A stretch of 64,000 nt of DNA from an uncultured Paracoccaceae bacterium. GTDB taxonomy: Bacteria > Pseudomonadota > Alphaproteobacteria > Rhodobacterales > Rhodobacteraceae. Under the pieces are notes generated by a model. That model was given only the letters and a program-made list of their open reading frames with translations. It was not told the origin of the DNA and searched no databases. Below are positions 9,881 to 18,839 of this stretch, one piece after another. How positions within the stretch are numbered: position 1 is the stretch's first letter; every line of letters begins with the position of its first letter. Made by a program: the position numbers and the translations under genes. The DNA lies in NCBI GenBank assembly GCA_951812615.1, contig CATOSU010000001.1, forward strand, positions 1,054,001-1,118,000. The letters are read 5' to 3'.

Positions 9881-12433
9881 ATGAAAGACGCCGCCCCGAA
9901 AACCGTCTACCTGAAGGACTACACGCCGTTCGGCTGGCTGGTGGATAGCGTTCACCTGACCTTTGATCTGGCCCCGAACAAAACCCGCGTGACCAGCCGT
10001 ATCGCCTTTCGTCCGAACCCCGGGGCGCCGCCGCAAGCGTTTTTTCTGCATGGCCGGGACCTGACCCTGATCCGCGCAACGATCGACGGAACACAGGTTC
10101 AGCCGTCGCTGACCGGCGAGGGCCTGACCTGCGCTGTCCCCGGCGGTGCCTTCGTCTGGGAGGCAGAAGTGGAGATCGACCCGGCCGGCAACACCGCGCT
10201 GGAGGGGCTCTATATGTCGAACGGCATGTACTGCACGCAATGCGAGGCCGAAGGCTTCCGCAAGATCACCTATTATCCTGATCGTCCCGACGTGATGGGT
10301 GTGTTCACCGTCCGCATCAACGGGGACCTTTCCGTGCTGCTTTCAAACGGCAATCCCGGCGAAACCGGGGAAGGCTTTGCAGAATGGCACGACCCATGGC
10401 CAAAACCTGCGTATCTCTTTGCATTGGTGGCAGGACAGCTTGTTGCGCACCCGGACAGCTTCACCACGCGCTCGGGCAGGCGTGTGGATCTGAACCTCTG
10501 GGTCCGGCCCGGTGATGAACATAAATGCGGCTTCGGCATGGAAGCGCTGAAGAAGTCGATGACATGGGACGAAGAGGTCTATGGCCGCGAATACGACCTC
10601 GACGTGTTCAACATTGTCGCGGTGGACGATTTCAACATGGGCGCGATGGAGAACAAGGGTCTGAACATCTTCAACTCCGCCGCCGTGCTGGCCAGCCCGG
10701 AAACCGCGACGGACAGCAACTTTGAACGGATCGAAGCGATCATCGCGCATGAGTATTTCCACAACTGGACCGGCAATCGCATCACCTGCCGCGACTGGTT
10801 TCAGCTGTGCCTGAAGGAAGGGCTGACCGTGTTCCGCGACGCCCAGTTCACCGCCGACATGCGGTCCGAACCGGTCAAGCGGATCAGCGACGTGATCGAC
10901 CTGCGCGCGCGTCAGTTTCCCGAGGATGCCGGGCCGCTGGCGCATCCGGTCCGGCCCGAGAGTTTTCAGGAGATCAACAACTTCTACACCGCCACCGTCT
11001 ATGAAAAGGGCGCCGAGGTGATCGGCATGCTCAAAACGCTGGTGGGTGACGCGGCCTATGCGCAGGCGCTGGACCTCTATTTCGAACGCCATGACGGGCA
11101 GGCCTGCACGATAGAAAACTGGCTGCAGGTGTTCGAGGAAACGACCGGGCGTGACCTGTCGCAGTTCAAACGCTGGTACAGTCAGGCCGGAACCCCGAAG
11201 CTGGCCGTCGACGAAGACTGGTCGGACGGCACATATACCCTGACCTTCAGCCAGTCGCTGCGCCCGACCCCGGCCAGCCCGGAGCCGCAGCCACAGCACA
11301 TTCCGGTGGCCGTCGGCCTGCTGGGCCAGAACGGAGACGAGGTGCGGGCGACCGAGATCCTCGAACTGACCGACGCGACGCAGAGCTTTACCTTCGACGG
11401 GCTCGCCACCCGGCCGGTCCCTTCCATCCTGCGCGGGTTTTCTGCGCCGGTGCTGCTGGACCGCGCGGTTCCGAAAGCGGAGCGCGCCTTCCTGCTTGCG
11501 CATGACACCGATCCGTTCAACCGCTGGGAAGCCGCACGCGAACTGGCCCGCGCCAACCTGACCGACATGGCCACCGGCGACGCGGTGCCGGATGCCGCCT
11601 ATCTGGACGGGCTGCTGGCGGTGCTGAGGGATGACGGGCTCGACCCGGCCTACCGGGCGCTGGTGCTGTCCCTGCCCGGCCAGTCCGAGATCGCCGGCGC
11701 GCTGCACGCGGCCGGGCACACGCCGGACCCGGATGCGATCTGGACGGCTGCTGAAACCCTGAAACAGGCGATGGCACAGCATTTTCAGGACGTGCTGCCG
11801 CGGCTCTACGCCGAATGCCAGATCGACGGGGCCTATCGCCCGGACCCCGATCAGACCGGCAAGCGCGCACTGGCCGGCGCGGCGCTGGGCCTGTTGTCGC
11901 GCACCGATGGCGGCGCACAGGCGGCCCGGCAATACGCGGAAGCCGACAACATGACCCTGCAGTTCGGCGCACTGTCCTGCCTGCTGAACGCGGGCAAGGG
12001 CGAGGCCGAGACACGGGCCTTCTACGACCAGTGGCAGGCCGACCGTCTGGTGATCGACAAGTGGTTCGGCCTGCAGGTTGTTCAGGCCGCGCCGGACCAG
12101 ACCGTGGCCACCGCCCGGATGCTGACCGAACATTCCGACTTCAACTGGAAGAACCCCAACCGGTTCCGCGCCGTTCTGGGCGCGCTGGCGATGAGCCATG
12201 CCGGGTTCCACACCGCCGATGGCAGCGGCTATGCGCTGCTGGCCGACTGGCTGATCCGGCTGGACCCGGTGAACCCGCAGACCACGGCCCGCATGTGCAG
12301 CGCATTCCAGACATGGCGCCGCTACGATGCCGGGCGGCAGGAAAAGGTCCGCGCGCAGCTGGAACGGATCGCCGGCACCGCTGGTCTGTCGCGGGATACG
12401 CATGAAATGATCGAACGGATTATGGGAGCCTGA
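9881..12433 (+). CDS. pepN: Aminopeptidase N (M1 metallopeptidase)
   Basis: This is an 850-residue cytosolic M1 aminopeptidase that removes N-terminal residues from peptides. The exopeptidase motif GAMEN is at residues 254-258. The zinc motif HEYFH is at 290-294 and the third ligand is Glu313, the expected 18 residues later. The DUF3458 Ig-like and C-terminal alpha-repeat domains follow, as in E. coli PepN. The ATG at 9881 was chosen because GAGGA lies just upstream and family similarity begins at KDYTPFGW; the open frame extends 45 codons further without similarity. The SDR gene starts three bases after its stop, so they form one transcript. Confidence 0.95.
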   Translation: MKDAAPKTVYLKDYTPFGWLVDSVHLTFDLAPNKTRVTSRIAFRPNPGAPPQAFFLHGRDLTLIRATIDGTQVQPSLTGEGLTCAVPGGAFVWEAEVEIDPAGNTALEGLYMSNGMYCTQCEAEGFRKITYYPDRPDVMGVFTVRINGDLSVLLSNGNPGETGEGFAEWHDPWPKPAYLFALVAGQLVAHPDSFTTRSGRRVDLNLWVRPGDEHKCGFGMEALKKSMTWDEEVYGREYDLDVFNIVAVDDFNMGAMENKGLNIFNSAAVLASPETATDSNFERIEAIIAHEYFHNWTGNRITCRDWFQLCLKEGLTVFRDAQFTADMRSEPVKRISDVIDLRARQFPEDAGPLAHPVRPESFQEINNFYTATVYEKGAEVIGMLKTLVGDAAYAQALDLYFERHDGQACTIENWLQVFEETTGRDLSQFKRWYSQAGTPKLAVDEDWSDGTYTLTFSQSLRPTPASPEPQPQHIPVAVGLLGQNGDEVRATEILELTDATQSFTFDGLATRPVPSILRGFSAPVLLDRAVPKAERAFLLAHDTDPFNRWEAARELARANLTDMATGDAVPDAAYLDGLLAVLRDDGLDPAYRALVLSLPGQSEIAGALHAAGHTPDPDAIWTAAETLKQAMAQHFQDVLPRLYAECQIDGAYRPDPDQTGKRALAGAALGLLSRTDGGAQAARQYAEADNMTLQFGALSCLLNAGKGEAETRAFYDQWQADRLVIDKWFGLQVVQAAPDQTVATARMLTEHSDFNWKNPNRFRAVLGALAMSHAGFHTADGSGYALLADWLIRLDPVNPQTTARMCSAFQTWRRYDAGRQEKVRAQLERIAGTAGLSRDTHEMIERIMGA

Positions 12434-12436
12434 ACC

Positions 12437-13177
12437 ATGAACAAGATCCTTCTCGTCACCGGCGCCAGCGCCGGGATCGGCGCGGCAACGGCCCGTGGGG
12501 CGGCAACGCACGGGTTTGACGTTGTCGTGAACTATAACAGCGACCGCGCAGGGGCGGATGCGGTGGCTGCAGACGTGCGCGCCGCCGGGGCGCGTGCGCA
12601 TGTCCTGCAGGCGGATGTGTCGGATCCCGAACAGATCGCCGCGATGTTTGCCGACATCGATGCGGAATTTGGCCGGCTCGACGCGCTGGTCAATAATGCC
12701 GGTATCGTGGATCAGGCCGCAAAGGTCACCGACCTAACCCATGGCCGCCTGCGCCGGATGTTCGACATCAACGTGATCGGCGCAATCCTTGTCGCCAAGG
12801 AGGCGGTTCTGCGGATGCAGGCGCAGGGCGATGGCGGCGCCATCGTCAACATATCGTCGGTGGCGGCGCGGCTGGGCTCTGCCAACCAGTATGTCGATTA
12901 TGCCGCCAGCAAGGCGGCCATCGACGTCTTCACCAAGGGGCTGGCCGACGAGGTTGCCACGCAGAACATCCGCGTCAACTCGGTCCGTCCCGGTCTCATT
13001 GAAACCGGGATCCACGCCAAGGGCGGCGAACCCGAGCGGGCCCAGCGTCTGGCGCATATGGTGCCCATGCAGCGCACCGGGTCCCCCGAAGAGGTGGCCG
13101 ACGGTATCCTCTACCTGCTGTCGGATCAGGCCAGCTATGTCACCGGAACGGTTCTGGAAGTGTCCGGAGGCCGCTAG
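12437..13177 (+). CDS. SDR-family NAD(P)-dependent oxidoreductase
   Basis: The 246-residue protein is a classical short-chain dehydrogenase/reductase. The cofactor motif TGASAGIG is at residues 8-15, NNAG is near residue 88, the catalytic serine is about 140-141, and the catalytic pair is Tyr155/Lys159 (YAASK). It ends with the usual GTVLEVSGGR. The substrate is unknown; similar proteins are annotated as glucose 1-dehydrogenase or FabG-like. It is in the middle of a tight pepN-SDR-membrane protein run. Confidence 0.9.
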   Translation: MNKILLVTGASAGIGAATARGAATHGFDVVVNYNSDRAGADAVAADVRAAGARAHVLQADVSDPEQIAAMFADIDAEFGRLDALVNNAGIVDQAAKVTDLTHGRLRRMFDINVIGAILVAKEAVLRMQAQGDGGAIVNISSVAARLGSANQYVDYAASKAAIDVFTKGLADEVATQNIRVNSVRPGLIETGIHAKGGEPERAQRLAHMVPMQRTGSPEEVADGILYLLSDQASYVTGTVLEVSGGR

Positions 13178-13605
13178 TGGCGCCCTACGTCCATGTCAGC
13201 CAGGGCCGGAACCCGCGAACCATCGCGGCTCTGGCCGTGGCCTGGGCGCTCCTCGCTGCCGCGGTTTTCATCCTGAACGCAGCGCTGTGGATCGCTGGTC
13301 TTCTGGCGCTGGCGACCCTGCCGGCGCTGTGGGACCTGTGGCGCAACCCCTCGGCCGGGCTGCGGATCGACGACACCACGTTTCAGTGGCAGAGCGGCCG
13401 CCGGCAGGGTGAGCTTGCCCTTGGCGACATCAAGAACGTCCGCTTCGACCGCAGCTGGGATTTTGCCATTCGCGTATCGGTCGTGCTGGCCTCGGGCAAA
13501 CGCATCCGCCTGCCGGCTGAAACCCTGCCGCCCGTCGACAGGCTCGAGACCGAACTGACCGCCCGCGGCCTGACCTGCGAGCGGCACCCGTTTTCGTTGT
13601 TCTGA
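13177..13605 (+). CDS. Small membrane protein, two transmembrane helices plus PH-like C-terminus
   Basis: The 142-residue protein starts at a GTG that overlaps the SDR stop (TAGTG), which argues for translational coupling. Residues about 15-52 hold one long or two short hydrophobic helices. The rest (GLRIDDTTFQWQ to the end) is a beta-strand-rich segment with the pattern of bacterial PH-like membrane-associated domains. No function is known. It closes the pepN-SDR operon. Confidence 0.68.
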   Translation: MAPYVHVSQGRNPRTIAALAVAWALLAAAVFILNAALWIAGLLALATLPALWDLWRNPSAGLRIDDTTFQWQSGRRQGELALGDIKNVRFDRSWDFAIRVSVVLASGKRIRLPAETLPPVDRLETELTARGLTCERHPFSLF

Positions 13606-13639
13606 CCCCACGTTCCCGCGCATAAAGGTTGCCGGGTTC

Positions 13640-13682
13640 GCGAAACGGAAACAATGCGTTTCGCCAAACCCCCGTTTCGCCA
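13640..13682. repeat. CGTTTCGCCA repeat cluster upstream of an unknown gene
   Basis: The gap holds GCGAAACGG at 13640-13648, its inverse CCGTTTCGC at 13672-13680, and a direct 10-base repeat CGTTTCGCCA at 13657-13666 and 13673-13682. The inverted copies could form a stem ending the pepN operon, or be a protein-binding site for the gene at 13793. There is no T-tract. Confidence 0.4.
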
Positions 13683-13792
13683 CGCAAATTCCAGACCACG
13701 GCCGGAGAACTCCTCGGGACCGCCATTTTTGCGCCAGATTGGGCCTCCATACCCTTTGTAAAGATTATGTGACCCGAAGCTGGGATGTATTC

Positions 13793-15067
13793 ATGTTCAA
13801 AAAAGCGTTGCGCGGCCTGACCTTACGGTCCAACTCTACTTATCCTCTGACCCCGGAGGAAGCGGAGCAGCTGCCTGCCCGTACCGTGGCCCGATATGCC
13901 GGCACGCGCTGTCCGGAGGATGTGCTGAGCATTCCCGTACACGAACAGAGCCCGGAACAGGCCGCGCGCTTTGAAACCCAGAACCGCGGTCAGTTTCTGG
14001 CCCGGCAGGAACGCTGGGCCGAGCTGAGCGACGAGGTGCGCCGCGCCGACCGCGAGCGCGAGACCACCCCCGGCGGCATGCCCGTGCCCGACCTGCTGCT
14101 GTTCGGGGCGCGCGCCGATGTCGTACACGCCGTTGAACATGCGCTGCTGGACGGGATCCCGCCAAAAGACGCGCCGTTGCTGGACGGGATCGCCGCCTAT
14201 GAAACCCTGCGGCTGGAACACCCCAACGACCCGATGATCGCGCTGATCGTGGCCCTGTCGCATATCGATATCGCATGGGCATGGCGCGGGGCGGGCTGGG
14301 ACGCGACGGTGCCGAAACCGAACCGCCGCGCCTTTACCGCGCATATGCAGCGCGCCGATGAATTGCTGTCGCCGCATTGCGGTATCGAACTGGACAGCCC
14401 GGCGCTGGCGGCGGCACGCTGTGCCCTCTTCGCCGGACAGCAACGCACCGACCGCCGGCTGGCGGATGAATACGAAGACCTGATCGATCTGGACCCGGCC
14501 AACCACCGCCACATGCGGGCCATGGGCAACCATCTGCTGCCGCGCTGGTTCGGCACGTATCAGGATCTGGAACTGGAGGCGCGCCGGACCGCCGCCCGCA
14601 CGCAGGACCTGTGGGGCCATGGCGGCTATGCCTGGGTTTACTTCGACGCCATCGCCGTTGATGACGAGGCCTGTGCCCTGCTGGACGTGGAATTCTTCGT
14701 CGATGGCCTGCGCGACATCATGAAGGCCCGGCCCGATCAGGAGATGGCAAACCTGCTGTCCGCCTATTGTGCGGTCGCCATCCATCATGGCATGGGCGCG
14801 AACGAGCGGGCAGACCTGAACCGCATCCGCATCGCCGAATGCGCCAAGTGGCTGATCCGCGACCACCTGACCGAAGTTTACCCGTTGATCTGGGCGCATG
14901 CGGCCGAAGGCTTTGACAACAACGCGCGCATCACCTCGGTGTCGCGCTTTGCCGCCCGCGGCAAGGCCGATGCGTTGCAGGCGATCTGTGAACAGTTCCG
15001 CGAAGATATCGAAGCCGGACAGTGCGTTACCTTCACTCCCGAGGGGCCGGAGCTGCATCCCGCCTGA
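13793..15067 (+). CDS. Conserved-looking protein of unknown function (alpha-helical)
   Basis: I do not recognise this 424-residue protein. It has no signal peptide or membrane segment and is rich in helices, arginine and acidic residues. Segments such as ERWAELSDEVRRADRERETT and ADEYEDLIDLDPANHRHMR look like TPR-type helical hairpins, and DPANHRHMRAMGNHLLPRWFG may be a further repeat. The internal ATG at 13793 was preferred to the upstream ATG at 13739 because residues before MFKKALRG lack protein-like composition, but no clear ribosome site decides it. It lies between the pepN operon and gatB, on the same strand as both. Confidence 0.65.
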   Translation: MFKKALRGLTLRSNSTYPLTPEEAEQLPARTVARYAGTRCPEDVLSIPVHEQSPEQAARFETQNRGQFLARQERWAELSDEVRRADRERETTPGGMPVPDLLLFGARADVVHAVEHALLDGIPPKDAPLLDGIAAYETLRLEHPNDPMIALIVALSHIDIAWAWRGAGWDATVPKPNRRAFTAHMQRADELLSPHCGIELDSPALAAARCALFAGQQRTDRRLADEYEDLIDLDPANHRHMRAMGNHLLPRWFGTYQDLELEARRTAARTQDLWGHGGYAWVYFDAIAVDDEACALLDVEFFVDGLRDIMKARPDQEMANLLSAYCAVAIHHGMGANERADLNRIRIAECAKWLIRDHLTEVYPLIWAHAAEGFDNNARITSVSRFAARGKADALQAICEQFREDIEAGQCVTFTPEGPELHPA

Positions 15068-15133
15068 GCACCCTTGCTCCGCCGGGCAGGCTGGCCTAGA
15101 AGCAGGCCTGCCCATGCGCAGAAGAGGTGTGAA

Positions 15134-16645
15134 ATGCTCGATCTGACCTACGAAACCCCCAAGCCGAAAATCATTGCCGGTGCCAAGCAGGACTGGGAAC
15201 TGGTGATCGGGATGGAAGTGCATGCGCAGGTTTCATCGAACGCCAAGCTGTTTTCCGGCGCCTCGACCCGGTTCGGCGCCGAGCCGAACTCGAACGTTGC
15301 CTTCGTCGATGCCGCGATGCCCGGGATGCTGCCGGTGATCAACGAGTTCTGCGTCGAACAGGCGGTGCGCACCGGGCTGGGGCTGAAGGCCGAGATCAAC
15401 CTGATCAGCGCCTTTGACCGCAAGAATTATTTCTACCCCGACCTGCCGCAGGGTTACCAGATTTCCCAGCTTTATCATCCGATTGTGGGTGAGGGCGAAG
15501 TGCTGGTCGAGATGGGGGACGGCACCGCGCGGCTGGTGCGCATCGAGCGCATCCACATGGAGCAGGATGCCGGCAAGTCGATCCATGACATGGATCCGAA
15601 CATGTCGTTCGTGGACCTCAACCGCACCGGTGTCTGCCTGATGGAGATCGTCAGCCGCCCCGACATCCGCGGCCCGGAAGAGGCCGCCGCCTATATCGCC
15701 AAGCTGCGCCAGATCCTGCGCTATCTGGGCACCTGCGACGGCAACATGCAGAACGGCAACCTGCGGGCCGATGTGAACGTGTCGGTCTGCCTGCCGGGGC
15801 AATACGAGAAGTATCAGGAAACACAGGACTTTTCGCACCTTGGCACGCGCTGCGAGATCAAGAACATGAACTCCATGCGGTTCATTCAGCAGGCCATCGA
15901 CCACGAGGCGAAACGCCAGATCGCGATCCTCGAGGCGGGCGTTGAGATTGATCAGGAAACCCGGCTCTATGACCCCGACAAGGGCGAAACCCGGTCGATG
16001 CGGTCCAAGGAAGAAGCGCATGACTACCGCTATTTCCCGGACCCCGACCTTTTGCCTCTTGAAATCGAGCAGGCCTGGGTGGACGACATCAAGGCCGGCC
16101 TGCCGGAATTGCCGGACGAGAAAAAGTCGCGTTTTATCAATGATTTCGGGCTCAGCGATTATGACGCGTCGGTTCTGACCGCGGAAGTGGAAAGCGCGGC
16201 CTTCTTTGAGAAAGCTGCAGATGGCCGGGACGGCAAACTGGCCGCGAACTGGGTCATCAACGAGCTTTTTGGCCGGCTGAAGAAAGAAGACCACGACATC
16301 ACCGAAAGCCCGGTCAGCCCGGAACAGCTGGGCGCCATTGTCGACCTGATCACCAAGGGCGACATCAGCGGCAAGATCGCCAAGGACCTGTTCGAGATCG
16401 TCTATACCGAAGGCGGCGATCCCGTTGAAATCGTTGAAAAACGCGGCATGAAACAGGTCACCGACACCGGCGCGATCGAGGCCGCGGTGGACGCGGTCAT
16501 CGCCGCCAACCCGGCGCAGGTGGAAAAGGCCAAGGCGAACCCGAAACTGGCGGGCTGGTTCGTGGGACAGGTTATGAAGGCGACCGGCGGCAAGGCCAAT
16601 CCGAAGGCGGTGAACGAGATCGTTGCGGCCAAGCTGGGGGGCTGA
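15134..16645 (+). CDS. gatB: Asp-tRNA(Asn)/Glu-tRNA(Gln) amidotransferase subunit B
   Basis: The 503-residue protein is the kinase/tRNA-binding subunit of GatCAB, which converts Glu-tRNA(Gln) and Asp-tRNA(Asn) to the correct amidated forms. The N-terminal cradle signature IGMEVHAQ is at about residue 25. The [19 protein letters not shown] region is the typical GatB_N end, followed by the helical YqeY-like tail ending [17 protein letters not shown]. The ATG at 15134 has GAAGAGG upstream. GatA and GatC genes are not adjacent, which is usual in Rhodobacterales. Confidence 0.97.
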   Translation: MLDLTYETPKPKIIAGAKQDWELVIGMEVHAQVSSNAKLFSGASTRFGAEPNSNVAFVDAAMPGMLPVINEFCVEQAVRTGLGLKAEINLISAFDRKNYFYPDLPQGYQISQLYHPIVGEGEVLVEMGDGTARLVRIERIHMEQDAGKSIHDMDPNMSFVDLNRTGVCLMEIVSRPDIRGPEEAAAYIAKLRQILRYLGTCDGNMQNGNLRADVNVSVCLPGQYEKYQETQDFSHLGTRCEIKNMNSMRFIQQAIDHEAKRQIAILEAGVEIDQETRLYDPDKGETRSMRSKEEAHDYRYFPDPDLLPLEIEQAWVDDIKAGLPELPDEKKSRFINDFGLSDYDASVLTAEVESAAFFEKAADGRDGKLAANWVINELFGRLKKEDHDITESPVSPEQLGAIVDLITKGDISGKIAKDLFEIVYTEGGDPVEIVEKRGMKQVTDTGAIEAAVDAVIAANPAQVEKAKANPKLAGWFVGQVMKATGGKANPKAVNEIVAAKLGG

Positions 16646-16650
16646 AACCG

Positions 16651-16673
16651 GGGGGTGACAAGCGTGCACCCCC
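16651..16673. terminator. Possible hairpin between gatB and the convergent small gene
   Basis: GGGGGTG at 16651-16657 pairs with CACCCCC at 16667-16673 across a nine-base loop, six bases after the gatB stop. It is followed by C-rich GTACACC repeats rather than a T-tract, so intrinsic termination is uncertain. Confidence 0.3.
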
Positions 16674-16707
16674 TGTACACCTCCCGTACACCCCCCCTGC
16701 CGCGGCC

Positions 16708-16905
16708 TCAGCCCCGCATCGACAGCGTGAAATAGATCGCGGTGGCCAGTTCGGCGACCAGATCCTTGCCGATCACCCCGGCACATCCCAGCCCGTAAGC
16801 GAGCGCGAGATAGGCGTAGAGGGCGTGGTGGCAGGTCAGCCTGTCTGCCGCTTTTTCAAGAGAACGGATCAGGCGGCGGAGTGCAGTTTTCAGAGACTCG
16901 AACAT
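16708..16905 (-). CDS. Small membrane-associated protein of unknown function
   Basis: This 65-residue protein has a basic amphipathic N-terminal helix (FESLKTALRRLIRSLEKAAD) followed by a hydrophobic stretch (ALYAYLALAYGLGCAGVIG) and a second one (ELATAIYFTLSM). The ATG at 16905 was chosen because AAGGA lies about eight bases upstream; the longer frame (to 17007) has no site. It is divergent from the XRE-TPR gene with 145 bases between starts, so they may share regulation. I do not recognise a family. Confidence 0.5.
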   Translation of the reverse strand: MFESLKTALRRLIRSLEKAADRLTCHHALYAYLALAYGLGCAGVIGKDLVAELATAIYFTLSMRG

Positions 16906-17000
16906 CAGGTGGTCCTTTTCGATGTTGGAGCCGTGCCTAGGATTGGCTACCGTGGGTTGATTGCGCCCTGACATCATCGCCGATCGACCGCCAGAAATCG

Positions 17001-17043
17001 GTGACATCGGGTTTCAGGGAGTGACACCGGAGCGTTTCAGGAA
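17001..17043 (+). promoter_or_regulatory. Imperfect direct repeat immediately before the XRE-TPR start
   Basis: Two copies of GTGACAYCGG followed by GTTTCAGGRA lie head to tail. The first is 17001-17020 with no spacer between the two halves; the second is 17021-17043 with a three-base insert. The second copy ends in the AGGA that serves as ribosome site for the ATG at 17051. The layout fits an autoregulatory operator for the encoded HTH protein. Confidence 0.45.
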
Positions 17044-17050
17044 GTTACAG

Positions 17051-18757
17051 ATGGTTTCACCCCACACCGATCTGCAGCGTTTCGGCAGCGAAGTGCGCAA
17101 GGCCCGTACGGCCAAGGGCTGGACACTGACCCAGCTGGCGCACGAGGCATTCGGCAATCAGGACCGCAAGGGCTTTGTCAGCCAGATCGAGAACGGAAAA
17201 CGTAAACTCTCCGCTCTGACCATTCAGAAATTGCACAGCGTCTTGAGCCTGCCGCAGACTGTTGTGGACGGGATGCTTGGACTGCCCCTGCCGCAGGAGG
17301 ACGACCGGTCGCCGCAGGAGGACGAGGCCGAGGCGCTGATCACGGCACAGGGGCCGGCGGCCGAGCGGCTGAAACTCAGCGAAGCGCTGGTGATCGCGCT
17401 GGCCTACAAATACGCCGAGGGCAATCCTGCCGATTTCGACGGGGCGCTGGCCGGGCTGGAACGGGCGCTGGAGGTGGCGGCGGAGGCGCGGGAGCGGTTG
17501 CCGGGCAATGTCTCGGACGCGGTGGCGGAGGTGGAGCGGCGGGTCGCGGAGCTGAACGACACCGGGGAGGTTGACGCGGCGGAGGACGCGCTGTGGGAGG
17601 AGCTGGAGCGGGCCGAGGCGGCGCAGATGCGGCTGGTGGACCGTGGGCTGGAACAGGTGGTGCTGACCCGCAACGTGGACCGGGCCGTGGCGCTGGAGGT
17701 GAAGAAATGGGGGTTGGAGCAGGGCGGGTTTGACGACCTGCGGGCGGTTCAGGACCTTTGGTACGAACGCGGACGCGACAAGGGGCTGCGTTTTGATCTG
17801 GAGGTTGCGATCGGGCTGGCCCGGGCCTGTTGTGACGGGGTCGCGTCACCCGATGCGCGGGGGGCTGCGTTAAATGATCTGGGCACTGCGCTCTGGACCC
17901 TCGGGGCGCGCGAGGGCGGCGCCGCGCGGCTGGAAGAGGCCGTGGCCGCCTATCGCGCCGCGCTGGAGGAGTACACGCGGGACCGGGTGCCGCTGGACTG
18001 GGCCGCAACACAGAACAATCTGGGCAATGCGCTCTGGACTCTCGGGGACCGCGAGAGCGGCACCGCGCGGCTGGAAGAGGCCGTGACCGCCTTTCGCGCC
18101 GCGCTGGAGGAGTGCACGCGGGACCGGGTGCCGCTGGACTGGGCCATGACACAGAACAATCTGGGCAATGCGCTCCAAACCCTCGGGGACCGCGAGAGCG
18201 GCACCGCGCGGCTGGAGGAGGCCGTGGCCGCCTTTCGCGCCGCGCTGGAGGAGCGGACGCGGGACCGGGTGCCGCTGAACTGGGCCATGACACAGAACAA
18301 TCTGGGCAATGCGCTCTGGACCCTCGGGGAGCGCCAGAGCGACACCGCGCGGCTGCAGGAGGCCGTGACCGCCTTTCGCGCCGCGCTGGAGGAGCACACG
18401 CAGGACCGGGTGCCGCTGGACTGGGCCATGACACAGAACAATCTGGCCGCTGCGCTCCGCGCCCTCGGGGCACGCGAGAGCGGCACCGCGCGGCTGGAGG
18501 ACGCCGTGACCGCCTATCGCGCCGCGCTGGAAGAGTGGACGCGGGACCGCGTGCCGCTGGACTGGGCCATGACACAGGGCAATCTGGGGATTCTAGAACT
18601 GGCGTATTTTGACAAGACCGGGGAGGCGGCACGGCTGGACGCGGCCGAGCGGTATGCGGCGCTGGCGCGGGAGGTCTATGTGGAGGGCGGGGCCGATCAC
18701 TACGTGGATGGGATCGACGGCCTGATCGCAGGCATTGCCAAACGGCGGGCGGGGTGA
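17051..18757 (+). CDS. XRE-type HTH protein fused to tandem TPR repeats
   Basis: The 568-residue protein has an N-terminal XRE/Cro-like helix-turn-helix (about residues 8-62: RFGSEVRKARTAKGWTLTQL, then FVSQIENGKRKLSA). A helical linker with an acidic patch (EDDRSPQEDEAEA) follows. Residues about 277-511 are five 47-residue TPR-like repeats with the core TRDRVPLDWAMTQNNLGNAL, then a degenerate sixth. Such TPR arrays bind partner proteins or peptides, so the protein is probably a DNA-binding sensor. The start at 17051 carries AGGA nine bases upstream. It is divergent from the small membrane protein gene. Partner and targets are unknown. Confidence 0.82.
   Translation: MVSPHTDLQRFGSEVRKARTAKGWTLTQLAHEAFGNQDRKGFVSQIENGKRKLSALTIQKLHSVLSLPQTVVDGMLGLPLPQEDDRSPQEDEAEALITAQGPAAERLKLSEALVIALAYKYAEGNPADFDGALAGLERALEVAAEARERLPGNVSDAVAEVERRVAELNDTGEVDAAEDALWEELERAEAAQMRLVDRGLEQVVLTRNVDRAVALEVKKWGLEQGGFDDLRAVQDLWYERGRDKGLRFDLEVAIGLARACCDGVASPDARGAALNDLGTALWTLGAREGGAARLEEAVAAYRAALEEYTRDRVPLDWAATQNNLGNALWTLGDRESGTARLEEAVTAFRAALEECTRDRVPLDWAMTQNNLGNALQTLGDRESGTARLEEAVAAFRAALEERTRDRVPLNWAMTQNNLGNALWTLGERQSDTARLQEAVTAFRAALEEHTQDRVPLDWAMTQNNLAAALRALGARESGTARLEDAVTAYRAALEEWTRDRVPLDWAMTQGNLGILELAYFDKTGEAARLDAAERYAALAREVYVEGGADHYVDGIDGLIAGIAKRRAG
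17879..18583 (+). repeat. Five tandem 141-bp coding repeats
   Basis: Units are 17879-18019, 18020-18160, 18161-18301, 18302-18442 and 18443-18583, each coding 47 residues, with a decayed partial unit after. Identity is high at the DNA level (long runs such as GCGGGACCGGGTGCCGCTGG are shared), so copy number can change by slippage or recombination without breaking the frame. Confidence 0.92.
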
Positions 18758-18839
18758 ACCGGGGCGGCCCCGCACTGGCGCGGCTTTCGTGTTCCGCCAG
18801 ATGGCGCTACCCTGCCTCTGCCCTAACCCGGAGACCTGA

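Noticed and set aside
10343-12601. 752-codon minus-strand ORF over pepN
   Set aside because: Shadow of an M1 peptidase with intact GAMEN and HEXXH motifs on the plus strand.
17879-18583. Possible CRISPR-like array
   Set aside because: Units are 141 bp, contiguous with no spacers, and maintain one reading frame, so they are coding repeats.
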